Shown: positions 48,016-58,936 of the stretch, one piece after another
Numbering within the stretch: the stretch's first letter is position 1
Layout: each line of letters begins with the position of its first letter
From: Flabesymbios commensalis
Taxonomy: Eukaryota; Annelida; Polychaeta; Terebellida; Flabelligeridae
NCBI GenBank assembly: GCA_964017125.1
Contig: OZ024902.1
Coordinates: 53,188,201-53,252,200, forward strand
Length of the DNA stretch: 64,000 nt
Direction of reading: 5' to 3'
Program-made: the position numbers and the translations under genes
The notes under the pieces: model-generated
Databases searched by the model: none
Seen by the model: only the letters and a program-made list of their open reading frames with translations
Told to the model about the DNA's origin: nothing

Positions 48016-48370
48016 TCTCTTTCTTTTCATAGGTATTAAAAGGAGGCACGTTAGTGAAGCCTGAGACACTTCCGGCCACATCAGGTGCTGCAAAATACCA
48101 CTCGCTGAGGGTTTACCACCAACCAGGTTATGGCTTGGACATCTGTATCTCTACCTGCTGTTGAGTTTGGCTGGCGTGTGGAGAGCGGGCGTATGGTCAC
48201 TCTTTACACTGACAAAAGTGCAGCACCCGAAGAGCTTCTGAAAGCCATTTTCTGCAAGTGCAAGACGGACTGTGGCACAGCTCGCTGCACATGCCGAAAA
48301 TATAATATTTCATGCACTGAACTTTGTGGCATCTGCTAAGGAGATTAAAGCTGTACAAATAGTGATCTGT
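48016..48370 (+). pseudogene. cysteine-tailed multicopy invertebrate protein, C-terminal relic
   Basis: Translation gives LPATSGAAKYHSLRVYHQ and, in another frame, EFGWRVESGRMVTLYTDKSA then LLKAIFCKCKTDCGTARCTC with CRKYNISCTELCGIC. This matches a tail I know from many uncharacterised, multicopy invertebrate and fish proteins: 'LPPTs.Aa.yHSLRVY.QvqeW...l....WGW....g...P..td..pAPe.LLk...C.CK..C...rCtCrk.gl.Ct..Cg.C.g..C.N'. A pyrimidine-rich tract ending in CAG/TAG just before 48033 could be a splice acceptor. The copy is broken or partial. The family's function is not known to me. Confidence 0.5.
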
Positions 48371-51300
48371 AACAAAATCTGCAGGCTGCCACAGTTATTG
48401 ATGACATATAACTGAATAATATTTTTTCATATGTGATTGATGAGTAGGCCTATACGTCATGTATTATTGTTGCAGCAAAACAAGTTTTAACAAGTCTTAA
48501 AGGCATATAATGAAATTAATGGCACCATGCCTACTATAATCTTCTCTGTATGATATAATATATGTAATAAGCTCGACACTCAGACCTGATAGTTTAAAAA
48601 AATGATAAAGCTTTCAAAATTTGGGGACGTGTACTTCAATATATCCTCTTCAATATTGAGATGGGAGCCCTCTGAAAAAAATTACTATGAAGTGTAATCG
48701 TGGACAGCTGTACACCGCGAAGATTTGGGCGTGGATTATGAAATTTGTTTGAACAGGGAAATCAATGTTTGTTAGCATGGCGATGCGTGAGAGCGATCTA
48801 CACACTAATTTTGAAAAAATCCGCCTAAAATGTTAACGACGTAGCTGAAAACAAGCTTAAAATGGCTTAATATAGGTGAAATGTTACTGCTTCTAACAAA
48901 GCTATTTTGGATTTGATAAACTGTGGCCAAGCCTCAGCCGCGAGCGCTCATATGAATTACTACACTTATTTGTACCGTCGCGATCTGAATGATCAAAACT
49001 TTAGTTTCAGACAGTTTGGGCTATACGAAATAGAGTTGGTAAGCTGCATTATATTGAGCGAATAGATCATTCATATGATAAAAGTGTCAACGCTCGCATA
49101 CATGTGACTCAATTATCTTTTATCGTTTTATTCTATTTTATTTTTAATTTAAAATCGTGTGTGAAAATGGCGAATTAAAAATAATGAAGTAAATTATTAT
49201 AATATAAATTATATTTATCTATCATGTCGCATAGTTCAAATTTGAATAGTTACTACATAAAATCATAGCTAGCTTAAATAGAAGCAGGCATACATTGTAT
49301 TTATAATACTCACAAAAAACACGTTTCTTATCGCTTATTTTGTAAAGAGTTTGATATTATCATTACACTGATTAGGCACATTTTTAATATTTTTATGCTT
49401 AAGAAGGTGAATCGTTCAGTGTTAGGCCCTATTGATCAAAGTTTTGATATAATTTGTCCCGCTGTGAGCATCAGTAATACAGATAAGCATACATAATACA
49501 AAAATGTATCAAGCAATACCATGTATGTGGCAAAGAAAAAGGGATAGAGAAGTCCGCTGTTGTTGGTGATCATGTGGTCAGCTGCTTCACCACAGCCGGG
49601 GCATCCATATGCCCATAATAAGAGGAAAATTGTACTACAATCTTGTTTTTGTACTGTTGTAATTGGTGAAAAAAAATATTTTTATACCATCCAATGTGGA
49701 TAATATAGAGGATTGAATAAATCAATAAATGAATTAAAAAAAAATAATAATACTTAAAATTTAAAAGTGTCTGTATATGTAGGCTGCGAATTATGTCGTC
49801 TATGCATAGCTAAATGTATCTTGTATGATTTATGTAACAATAGGCTTTTGATTTGTTAATCAAAGTTGAGAACATGTTGGAAGCCTTCAGTTAACGATGT
49901 GTATCTTTTTTATAATGATTCAGTTCGAAAACCACCTAAATAAGGTAAAGCTTGTACAAAGCGGATTAAATATTTTTCTTGCACTAAAATTGGTTCGGTA
50001 CGAGCCAATAATCAACTTGTGTCTCTAATGTTGTTGTGTGCATGGTTGCACATGCAGACAATTTTTTTCATATCAACATTGATTTTAGATAATTAGAAAA
50101 ATAATTTTGATATGGTATAACTGTTAGTCAATAATTATTCTAATATGTGTTACCCCATTGACATGAAATGACACAACTTTCATCGATTGTTAGTTAATTG
50201 GAAAGTGATATAACATATATATTAAAACAAAACCACAAATAAAATGTCACTCTAGCTCTAACTGGGATTAAAAAACCGTCTGGAAGCATTGATATCAGTT
50301 TACAGTGTGTGTGATAATTATGATAACTTAAGAATTCGGCAACCACAAAGTGACATATCCAGTACGCGTTGCTGAACATGTCAAGTATGAATACTTTATT
50401 CTTGACATGATGATACATCGAGATACATTATTGCAATTTATAGTATATTTGAATTTTAGAATAATTATAAGTCAGCTATGCGTTTGCATTTTTTTGTGAT
50501 GATTTTCAAATGACTTGGATCATTGCTAACATTTGAATTTTCATATGTGTATTTATTGAGCTTACAATATTTAAAAAAATATTATGTATTTTTTTAAACA
50601 ATAAAATCGACATATTGCCAATAGCTGGCTCACTGTAAACCGTGACAATGACGAAGTACTGAAGAGGTATTGTCAAAGCATTTTCACCTCAGTACGCATC
50701 CTCTCTTTGGGGATTAGAATCATTAACAAATTTGGCATAGTCTTGTTGCTTTAGACAGGCGTATACACATAGCGAGATTTGACAAACCATCATGGTCATA
50801 GAATGATCCGTATATATGATAAGTGAGTATTTTATTATTTGCTAAATTTCCCTTTATATTGGCCATATAAACTATAATTTGAATGTGTCACACTTTGAAC
50901 TATTTTTCAGCTTTCTAATCCCACTTTGACCAGATTTTGATTATAATTGGACAAAAACAAAAGATGGTTTATTGTATGATTTAAATTGGTATATGATATT
51001 GTTTGATTATTGTGTCCGTATATAACAATATTACTACCATCGGTATTCTTTGAGCCAGATTGAAAAGCAAAGGCGGTTTCAGAACGGTCAAGGATGCGAA
51101 GGCTGATTTTGACTGAATAAAGGGAACTGTTAACATGGCTCTAATTCGGTCCAAATATTTTATTTTTAGACATATAAAACACATATGTATTCCTTCTAAC
51201 CTGGTAATGTAAACATAATAAATATAGGCCTCAAATAACCGAATAATATGGTTAAAGCGTTTCATTATCAACCTCAATGTTGTCATTGCAGCACAATTAT

Positions 51301-51720
51301 ATGAATTGTATTATATATTTTTCTGCTGATATTATAGCCTATTGTGTAAATAAAAATGAAAGGAAACAAGTTTATTTGACACAATATTTTATTTTCTCAT
51401 GCAAGTTAGGTCCACATCTAGAATTTGCAAGGGAAGGGACATAGCTGTAATTTTAACTGAAAAAGGTGGTCGGTGGACATTTTTTAAAATTTAAATTAAG
51501 ATTATTTTATTTTTTATTCCGGAACGCAATAAGTTGGCTTCCTCTCAATAAGTCCGAATATTCAAAATACATTTTTTTCGTTACAATTTACAATTAAAGT
51601 CGATTGTGGTATTTTTTATAAATTAAAAAAACAAAAACAATAAACATAAAATTTAAAAATCGCAAAAAAATTTCCTCGTGGGCTCCCATCTTAAACTGAT
51701 ATAACATCATCATACCTATA
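48371..51720. other. long AT-rich stretch without recognisable gene
   Basis: About 3.3 kb with many stops in all frames. The small frames (50194-50418 and 50981-51286 minus) show no domain. No tandem or inverted repeat stands out. Confidence 0.5.
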
Positions 51721-51779
51721 CTGTGTCAAAATTTATCACCATTTAAAACTATTTTTAGCTTATTACACCCACTAATAGT

Positions 51780-52240
51780 TGCAACACGTGTAATGAAACA
51801 GGCAGCGAGTGCACCGTGGGCTTGAACCCAGTACGCTCCCGCCGGACCCTCAAATTCCTCGAGTAAACCTTGATATGACCTTGGAGAACGTGATATATTC
51901 TGTGACTTTGACCCAGTATGTGACCTTGACCTTGAATCACAAATGAAATGGCACCAACGGATTCTCCCTACCGGAAAACCTGGGTATAGAGCCAACAATT
52001 GTTATTATTATATGATTATTGGTTACTAGGATATGGCCTTATGAAGCTTGAAATGACGTATGACCTATGACCCAGTGCGTGACCTTGACTATGAATCACA
52101 AAAGTAACAGCACCAACGGATTCTCCATACCTAGGTGTAGAGCCATTATTTGTTTTAATATGATGATTGGTTACTGAGATCTGGCGTATTTGCACTTTTT
52201 GCACAGTTCTTGTGGCGGCCATATTGAATATGCAAATTAG
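51780..52240. repeat. two diverged copies of a TGACCTTGA-containing repeat
   Basis: GTGACCTTGACCTTGAATCA (near 51929) and GTGACCTTGACTATGAATCA (near 52080) are each followed by CACCAACGGATTCTCC-(C/A)-TACC and GGTTACT(A/G)(G/A)GAT. Each copy is about 150 bp. The words match nuclear-receptor half-sites, but the longer shared context shows this is a repeat rather than an enhancer. Confidence 0.65.
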
Positions 52241-52906
52241 ACGTCTTTGTAGGCGAGAAAATTTTTTAATTTTTTTTTGGTAAGACTATGGACCCATATG
52301 AACTCGTTTTTTTTATCAAAATCGCTTTTCCAAAAAGTTTGTCCGATTACTTTGGTAAAACAGTAAACAATGCCATGGCACTGAAATCTTGAAATCTGTA
52401 GTCTCTAGTCACTAGGCTAGTGTGGAAACATTTATAAATGAAACGAAAACTTAGATTATAGATAGGCCCCTACCATAGACTGGTCAGACCTAGGTCAGGG
52501 CTAGGCCTATATGGGCCTACTAGTCTATGTTTATTTTTTACAATATTGACTTTGCCATGAGGTCTAGGTGTACTAGGTTAGTCTAGAGCTATAGTCTTAC
52601 TTAATCTTAGACAAGATAACCACCATTAGGGGACTTCATATATATTTCTAAACCACCTTTAGGGGACCAGGTCCCCAAAGACTGGCATTTTTCATAGACA
52701 AATGGTGTTCACCTTTAGGGGACCTTGTATATTTTAAAAGTGTTTATTTTCAAAAAGTAAATTATGATAAAAAAGCTCATAATAAGTGGACATACAAAAA
52801 CTGTAACACATTCCCAAAATATTTTTTTCCTAGCCAATATAATGTGCAACATCATGTCGCCTAAAGGCCGTAAAAAATTGTAGTCCCCCAATGGTTGAAT
52901 TAATAA

Positions 52907-52942
<36 letters not shown>
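52907..52942. repeat. (TA)n microsatellite
   Basis: About 17 TA dinucleotides. Confidence 0.95.
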
Positions 52943-52946
<4 letters not shown>

Positions 52947-52974
52947 GTGCTTTTAGTTATCCCTATATCAACTG

Positions 52975-53400
52975 GGTTGTAAAAACTTTTATGAAAGTTG
53001 TGACCGAATTGGGTAATCCTTTTCTGGACACAGGCCATGAGCTTGTTGCTTTTGATACATGTGATGTTATGAAAATGTAGTAGCTATGTCTTTATCCAAA
53101 ATCACTGAAGTTGGCAAAACTCTTCATTTAGAATATGTAGACACACGCCTTACAAATGCTACTGTTCCGGTTTCACATACAATTAAAAAAAACTGTTTGT
53201 TTACGTTTAGCAAGTCCAAACACACGAAAGAAAGGAGATAAAAATGCAATGTTAAAACAGATCACCACTCTCATCACCCAACTTTTTACATCTCTTCAGT
53301 CGAAACCAGAAGCAGATATGGTAGATTTCTTTAAATATGAAAACCAACGAGAGCTGACTCAAGAGAGACGTGGAACATACACGACTTGAACCAAACCGTC
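52975..53400 (+). pseudogene. cysteine-tailed multicopy family, upstream-domain relic
   Basis: Frames read MKVVTELGNPFLDTGHELVA with FDTCDVM, and later HTIKKNCLFTFSKS, then KPEADMVDFFKYENQREL. This matches the domain found upstream of the cysteine tail in the same family: '...M...GNPF...s.dL..LDT.di', 'I.kNkLplF', and 'aCQtRdGdld.FF.hENq..PPsLS'. The piece is short, diverged and broken. It lies about 4.6 kb downstream of the tail relic at 48016, so the two are probably separate insertions. Confidence 0.45.
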
Positions 53401-54385
53401 ATGGCATCACACCTATTCACAGTGATGAGACAGTAGAAGTTTAGTTATGCTAGGTAATATTCAAGTGATTATGAAAGCCTAAATAAGGTTATGTGCCATG
53501 TAGCATTATATTGCTACAATGTCATCATTGTGTTACTAAAACACTTAGCGGTTGATCTGATTTAATGTTGAATTGACTGCTACACAATAATGCCATGTTC
53601 ATATGATATTTAAACTTCGATTATCTAGAGCAGCATTACGTAGTTAATATGAAAGCCATGCAACCGACCCTCTATAAAAGATTGGCCAGTTCTTATGTTA
53701 AAGTCTGTGGAGGGTTAATTTTGTTTGTGTAATAAACATTTACTGTGTAATACATACAATATTTAGGGTAATTTGACATATTTCGTTCAATATTTGGACG
53801 TCTTTATGCACAACTGAGCCAAACCCCCAAAATTCAAAAATGAGTTAAGTGTGCCAAGTGATAGACATTATGAATGACCTTTATTTAACAATTAACCGGA
53901 AGTCCAAATAGCACCCAACACGCCACCTGGTGGCGCGGACAAAAACAGTACATGTAAAATCTTAAGATTAATTTATGCAAAACTGGACCAACCCACACAT
54001 GGATTTCTTCCATCAGCCTGACAGTCCCCGTGATGTCACCTAAGCTATAAACTTTTCACATATTTTACTAAAGACATGTCACAGCTAGATCTACAGAAGA
54101 TATAGAGAACCTGTAATATGCTTATTGATGTATTTTACTACATTTTTGTTAAATTGATAATAAATGTGGCTTGGTCCACTTGTGAATAAATCAAAATGTT
54201 AAAATTGCTTTATGTACATGTCCAGGTTAGAAACATTTAGAGGTTGAGTTTGTTATTATATAATCACATTTTGGCAAAAATGTTGTGGTACATATGTGAC
54301 TGTAATATTACATACATAGGCTTATAAAAAGCTTCATCATCACAGAACTGTTTGGTGCGGGTTGTGACAAAGTCTCCTCTTTTTT
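53400..54385. other. no recognisable gene
   Basis: Contains TGAGCCAAACCCCC, CTGGACCAACCC and its near inverse TTGGTCCACTTG near 53815, 53985 and 54173, but no element ends or coding frames. Confidence 0.4.
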
Positions 54386-54389
54386 GTCA

Positions 54390-54715
54390 CATAATTCCTC
54401 TTCTTATATCTTTGCACTGGTTACCTATTCCTTACAGAATCAAATTTTGTGTTCCTTAACCTACCAGGCTCTGACCAGTGGACAACCAGTATATATTCGA
54501 AACATGCTTAAGTCATCTCGAAAGGTACGGACACTTCGTTCTAGTGATCTAAATGAGCTGCATGTTCCACTGGTCAGAACCGTGGTAGGCAGCAGGGTCT
54601 TTTGTGTTGCTGCACCTAGACTTTGAAAGGAACTTCGCTCTTTGAGAACACAAATTAGTTTCCGCAAGAAATTGAAAACGTGGTATAGCTTTTCTGACTT
54701 AAATCCTCGGTGGTC
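54390..54715 (+). pseudogene. LINE (CR1/L2-like) RT C-terminal relic
   Basis: The plus frames give SLHWLPIPYRIKFC, then LTYQALTSGQPVYIRNML and VGSRVFCVAAPRL followed by a stop, then KELRSLRTQISFRKKLKTWY. The order 'LHWLPv..RI.fKil.Ltykal.g..P.Yl..ll...t..R.LRSs', 'r.FsvaaPrlWN.LP..lR', 'FKk.LKt' is diagnostic of the end of CR1/L2 reverse transcriptases. A frame change near 54450 and the stop at about 54624 show it is dead. The following (ATT)n tract may be its expanded tail. Confidence 0.8.
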
Positions 54716-54824
54716 CGGTGGGCCCACACGACAAACGCAAATGGTCTTGGAATTATGACTCAAGATACAATTATTTTTGTCGCGCCTCTGAGCTCAGATC
54801 ACCAATGATTTATTATTATTATAA

Positions 54825-55045
<221 letters not shown>

Positions 55046-55049
55046 TAAT

Positions 55050-55814
55050 ATTTAGGAATTATTAGTCTTTAAATCACAAAGGTATGTCTAAAATCGTCTA
55101 ATTTCAGCTAAAATACTATTTGTATATATATTAACAAGTTATTTAATTTCAAAATCAATTTTAAAACGTGTTAAATAGATTCTACATGGTCGAAAATCAT
55201 AGAAAAGTGCTATTTCTGGTATTAGTTTGCAAGTTATGACATGAGCCTGTTATGAATGGCGGCCATCTTGTATTTGTCCAATATGGCGCCCACGGCGGGA
55301 GCCCAGCTTGGCTCCCACGAAAAATCGAAAATATATGACCTTGACTACAAGTGGTTCAAATTTGGTACTTGTGGAGCGTTTTGAACAATTCAGGGGTATG
55401 GGTTAAGCCCCCTGACTATAATCAAGGCTACATAATAGGCCTACACCTCCAATTTCCACTTGAAAAAAAAATAATCCGTCAATAGGTTCGGGCGGTATCT
55501 TTGGACGATTGAATTTGGTGGTCATTTTCCGAAATGCCCGCCAGGTTGGGTGAGGTCAAAATGTTTGCACCAAAATAATTCCCAGACATATACAGTACAT
55601 AAGTCAATATTTTTTAAACAATCTACGTAGATCGAGGCTTAGACTCACTAGCAAAAACAAGACGCGGCGGACGACGGTCAATGCAAAAACAGTAAACATC
55701 CATCCTAAAAGGGGATGCTTGATAAAAACGCCGAATGTAATTCATGGCAGAGTTCAAACACATTGTTTCAAAGGTTTCACTAATTACATAAAAACATATC
55801 TTATCAGCGTCTAC
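55050..55814. other. no gene; short ATGGCGGCCAT-type repeat words
   Basis: AATGGCGGCCATCTTG near 55256 and CGGGCGGTATCTTTGGACGA near 55490 (a relative of 30012-30035) mark dispersed repeat fragments I cannot classify. Confidence 0.4.
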
Positions 55815-56043
55815 TTAACCCTTCCAAGCCTGAATTTACCATTGTCATCTTCATCCACTACAAGCCACTTGTAGTGGATGAAGATGATTTGAAGTGGGTG
55901 GAAAAATAAGGAAAATTACCATGTATTAGTAAGCCTGTTTCATATAAATTTCCATTCCAAAAGCCCTAGTTGTAAGAAAATTAGGTTTGTTTACAGGGAT
56001 GTAAAATGATGCTTTAATGCATCGTGAGGGCTTAAAGAGTTAA
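55815..56043. mobile_element. TTAA-ended MITE with perfect internal hairpin, copy H4
   Basis: It runs from TTAACCCTTCCAAGCC to GGGCTTAAAGAGTTAA. At 55845-55887 TCATCTTCATCCACTACAAG and its exact reverse complement are separated by only CCA. A later GAAGTGGGTGGAAAAA recalls the stem of H1-H3. Confidence 0.7.
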
Positions 56044-56044
56044 G

Positions 56045-56472
56045 AAGGCCTACGTGCAATGTACAGTGACATTCATGCTTATAGCTAGCCTGTCAATATA
56101 TATGAACGGTATTTCCAAGTGCATTTGCTTACACCGAGTTATTAGTAGGCCTAATATTTAAGTTAAGTATTAATATTTCAAAATCATCACCTGTTTCACG
56201 TGTACAATTATAAGCTTATTTTACTTCTTTTTGTTGTTTGAACGTTGTGTGGTGGCCCTTTTGCCAGCTGTCCCAGACGACAAAAACAAAGAGTCTCGAC
56301 TCCCCCAATATCTCCGATATATTGTTCTGTAACCATTCTATGTAAGAAAGGTCAAATAAATACGTACGTTTATGTCTATATTTGACATAAAACCAATTCA
56401 CCTATATGAAGTACAGATATGGAGGAGTTCATAGATTTGTCGACTTATAACTGCGGCGGAGAATAGTGCTGC
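56045..56472. other. no recognisable gene
   Basis: The minus frame 56216-56401 has no domain. Nothing else stands out. Confidence 0.4.
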
Positions 56473-56845
56473 TTAAAGGGACTGGCCCAGGCTAAAATCA
56501 TAAAAAAATCGGTGATTTTATTTCGGGTTCCTAATATGACCATATGATGTAAACATGTACATAGACTAGAACTGCAATTTTTTATAATTTTTGTGCTGCG
56601 CATTCACCAGTTAGGCTAGATATAGAGACGAAATTCCTGATTTCTAATTATTGACAACCATGTCAAAAATAGGAAATGCGGGAATTTCGTCTCTATATCT
56701 AGCCTAACTGGTGAATGCGCAGCACAAAAATTATAAAAATTTGCAGTTCTAGTCTATGTACATGCTTACATCATATGGTCATATTAAGAACCCGAAATAA
56801 AATCACCGATTTTCTGATGATTTCAGCCTGGGCCAGTCCCTTTAA
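56473..56845. mobile_element. TTAA-ended palindromic MITE, copy D (complete, 373 bp)
   Basis: The whole element is a near-perfect inverted repeat: left TTAAAGGGACTGGCCCAGGC, right (reversed) TTAAAGGGACTGGCCCAGGC, with the centre near 56660 (CATGTCAAAAATAGG). TTAA at both ends suits a piggyBac-type target duplication, though inference from ends alone cannot prove the superfamily. Copies A, B and C share its blocks; this one is least diverged. Confidence 0.85.
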
Positions 56846-56849
56846 TAAG

Positions 56850-58849
56850 GGAAATTATCAAATGTATACCATCGTGGGGAGAGGAAATGTACACATATCT
56901 GAACACAAAAAACAAGAATTTTGCAGTTGAAAAAAATTAAAGGCGGGGCTTGTCCCTAAGATTTTTATAAATATGTATAGGTCAATTTAAGTGCCTTTTT
57001 AAGAATTTAGCGAAAATAGGGAATGGGCGTGCGCCGCTCATGTCCACTCATCCCCTGGATCCACGGCTTTTTGAACAGACTTGAGATTAGTCTACTGCTT
57101 TTATTCAAATGGTGATTATACAACTGATAATTGGAAACAAATATATTATTATAAACCACACGAAGACTGTCACAGGGGCGTCGAAACATTTCCGACTGAT
57201 ACGGCTAAAGCCGAACGAATACTTTAATAGCCTGATTACATTAAAAAAAATCTGAAATACTTTCTAATTTCTCTCATATTGCAATTTTAATTAGAACCTC
57301 AGAAGTAGCCGGACCAATCAACGATAGCTTCAGACACACCTGAGACAATGCTACCAAGTTCTTTTAACCAAGTTCTATTATATTGCATCACAAATAAATA
57401 ACAACATAACTTAATAAATATTTTTAATAACACATCTCAAGTTTCACATTACAATTTTGTCATGTACACAAAGTGACTTGAAAATAACAAAATAATTTCT
57501 GGTAAATGATTATACTCAACAGATCGGTGTCAGATTTGGTAGGTTGTTATTTTAAAAAGGTAAATAGTGACTTGATTGCGCATAATATAGTTGATAAATG
57601 TTACTCATTTTTCTGAACTGCTTAAATAACAAAAAAATAATATAATAAATGTTTATTTGCATAAATAGATACATGATATATATATATAGATATATATCTG
57701 CATGTAACAATGCATCATCTTTTTAAAACAGTCGCCTTTTAAATCTTCTAAATTTTACATTTTTCGCTTGAATAAGAAGTCATAACAGTTCAGACCTCCA
57801 CTTCATGATATTGCTTGTCTTGCTCTTTTTGGATGCGGATGATTTTGTAGAAGTGGGTTACATATTTATAAAATATTCAATAATTTTTTGCACAGAAATT
57901 AAATTACCAAGATATAGGATATCCACAATTTCTGTTTAATCGATGTGATATTTTAAATGGCAGTGTCCGCATTACTGTTAACTTTTAAATGTACATTGAA
58001 TAAATGCAAGATTAAATATTTTAATCAAATAACTTTACATACCATTTTCATCCAGCACCATTCATCATGTTCATCTTATTACGTGTATAATATGAAAACA
58101 TACACATTTCTTGTAAAAATACTAGGAAGATTTTGTCTTAAATGAACATGGCTATGACTGTGGTCTACTCCAAGCTTTTAACAATACTATTACAAAAACA
58201 ATTCATATTTTCCACGGAATATTAGGGTACCCAGAGAAATTCACACGTAAAATTCTTTGTATTTCTGTTGAAATTTTTCATGTCAATATTTACATTTTCT
58301 TTGAGTGAGATATCAATGAGAGGCCTCCAAACCTTTAACCTTAACCTAGTGTAGATTACTGTGGGGTATGTACACGCAAAGATTCAGTGAGTAATTTAAA
58401 CTCCATTATTATTGTCAACAACTTTTTTGGTGTTCTGGAATAGCATTCTCAGTCACATTTTCAGCACACCAGATAAAATTCCCTGTGTTTTCCTTGTATA
58501 TCACAACATCATAAAATCCCGGTTTTTCACTCTCCGTGGGTACCATGAATATAACTTCACGTTTGCTGAGTATAATGTGCATACTCAGTTTTAAAGTCAC
58601 ATTTTTGTGAAAGTGTTAGAATGTTTTCATTACACAGTTTACACTCAAGACACTTCAGACCTTGTGGCATCTCCACCACAACTCATTTTCAACACCTTTT
58701 GTGGCTACTTCTATGTTATGACTATTTTGCATTAGCAGTAGTGGTTTCTAGATCTAGTTTTTCTTAAACATAGCTTTCAAGCAAAACTTGTTCCTTCTAT
58801 GCTATGTGAATTGGAATGATGTGTAAAGAAGAGTTGTCTTTTTGTCCCA
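56850..58849. other. likely 3'UTR and downstream flank of the MCCC2-like gene
   Basis: On the minus strand this follows the stop codon at 58850. No other gene is recognisable. The minus frame 58600-58415 is open for 61 codons but has no firm match. AATAAA signals on the minus strand occur near 57650 and 57107; which, if any, is used cannot be decided from sequence. Confidence 0.35.
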
Positions 58850-58936
58850 TTACATACGTATCAGAGGTGGGTTATCTTGTGATGATGGTCTCTTCCAAGG
58901 TGTTTGGTGAATAATCTCAAAACATTTGCCTAATAC
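58850..58936 (-). CDS. MCCC2-like: MCCC2-like terminal exon
   Basis: Acceptor ATTTCATAG; 28 codons plus [22 protein letters not shown] then QDNPPLIRM. It corresponds in position and length to the family's VLGLSFSAALN...GIFRM end but keeps little beyond VLG and RM. Confidence 0.75.
   Translation of the reverse strand, partial: VLGKCFEIIHQTPWKRPSSQDNPPLIRM

Noticed and set aside
51929-52100. Nuclear-receptor response elements (TGACCTTGA)
   Set aside because: The words lie in two copies of a longer ~150-bp repeat, which explains their recurrence.
58415-58600. 61-codon minus frame as an extra exon (product with GFYDVVIYKENTGNFIWC)
   Set aside because: It lies after the MCCC2-like stop codon, has no firm family match and no paired donor; the faint resemblance to an Ig-domain 'G.Y.C.A.N' pattern is too weak.
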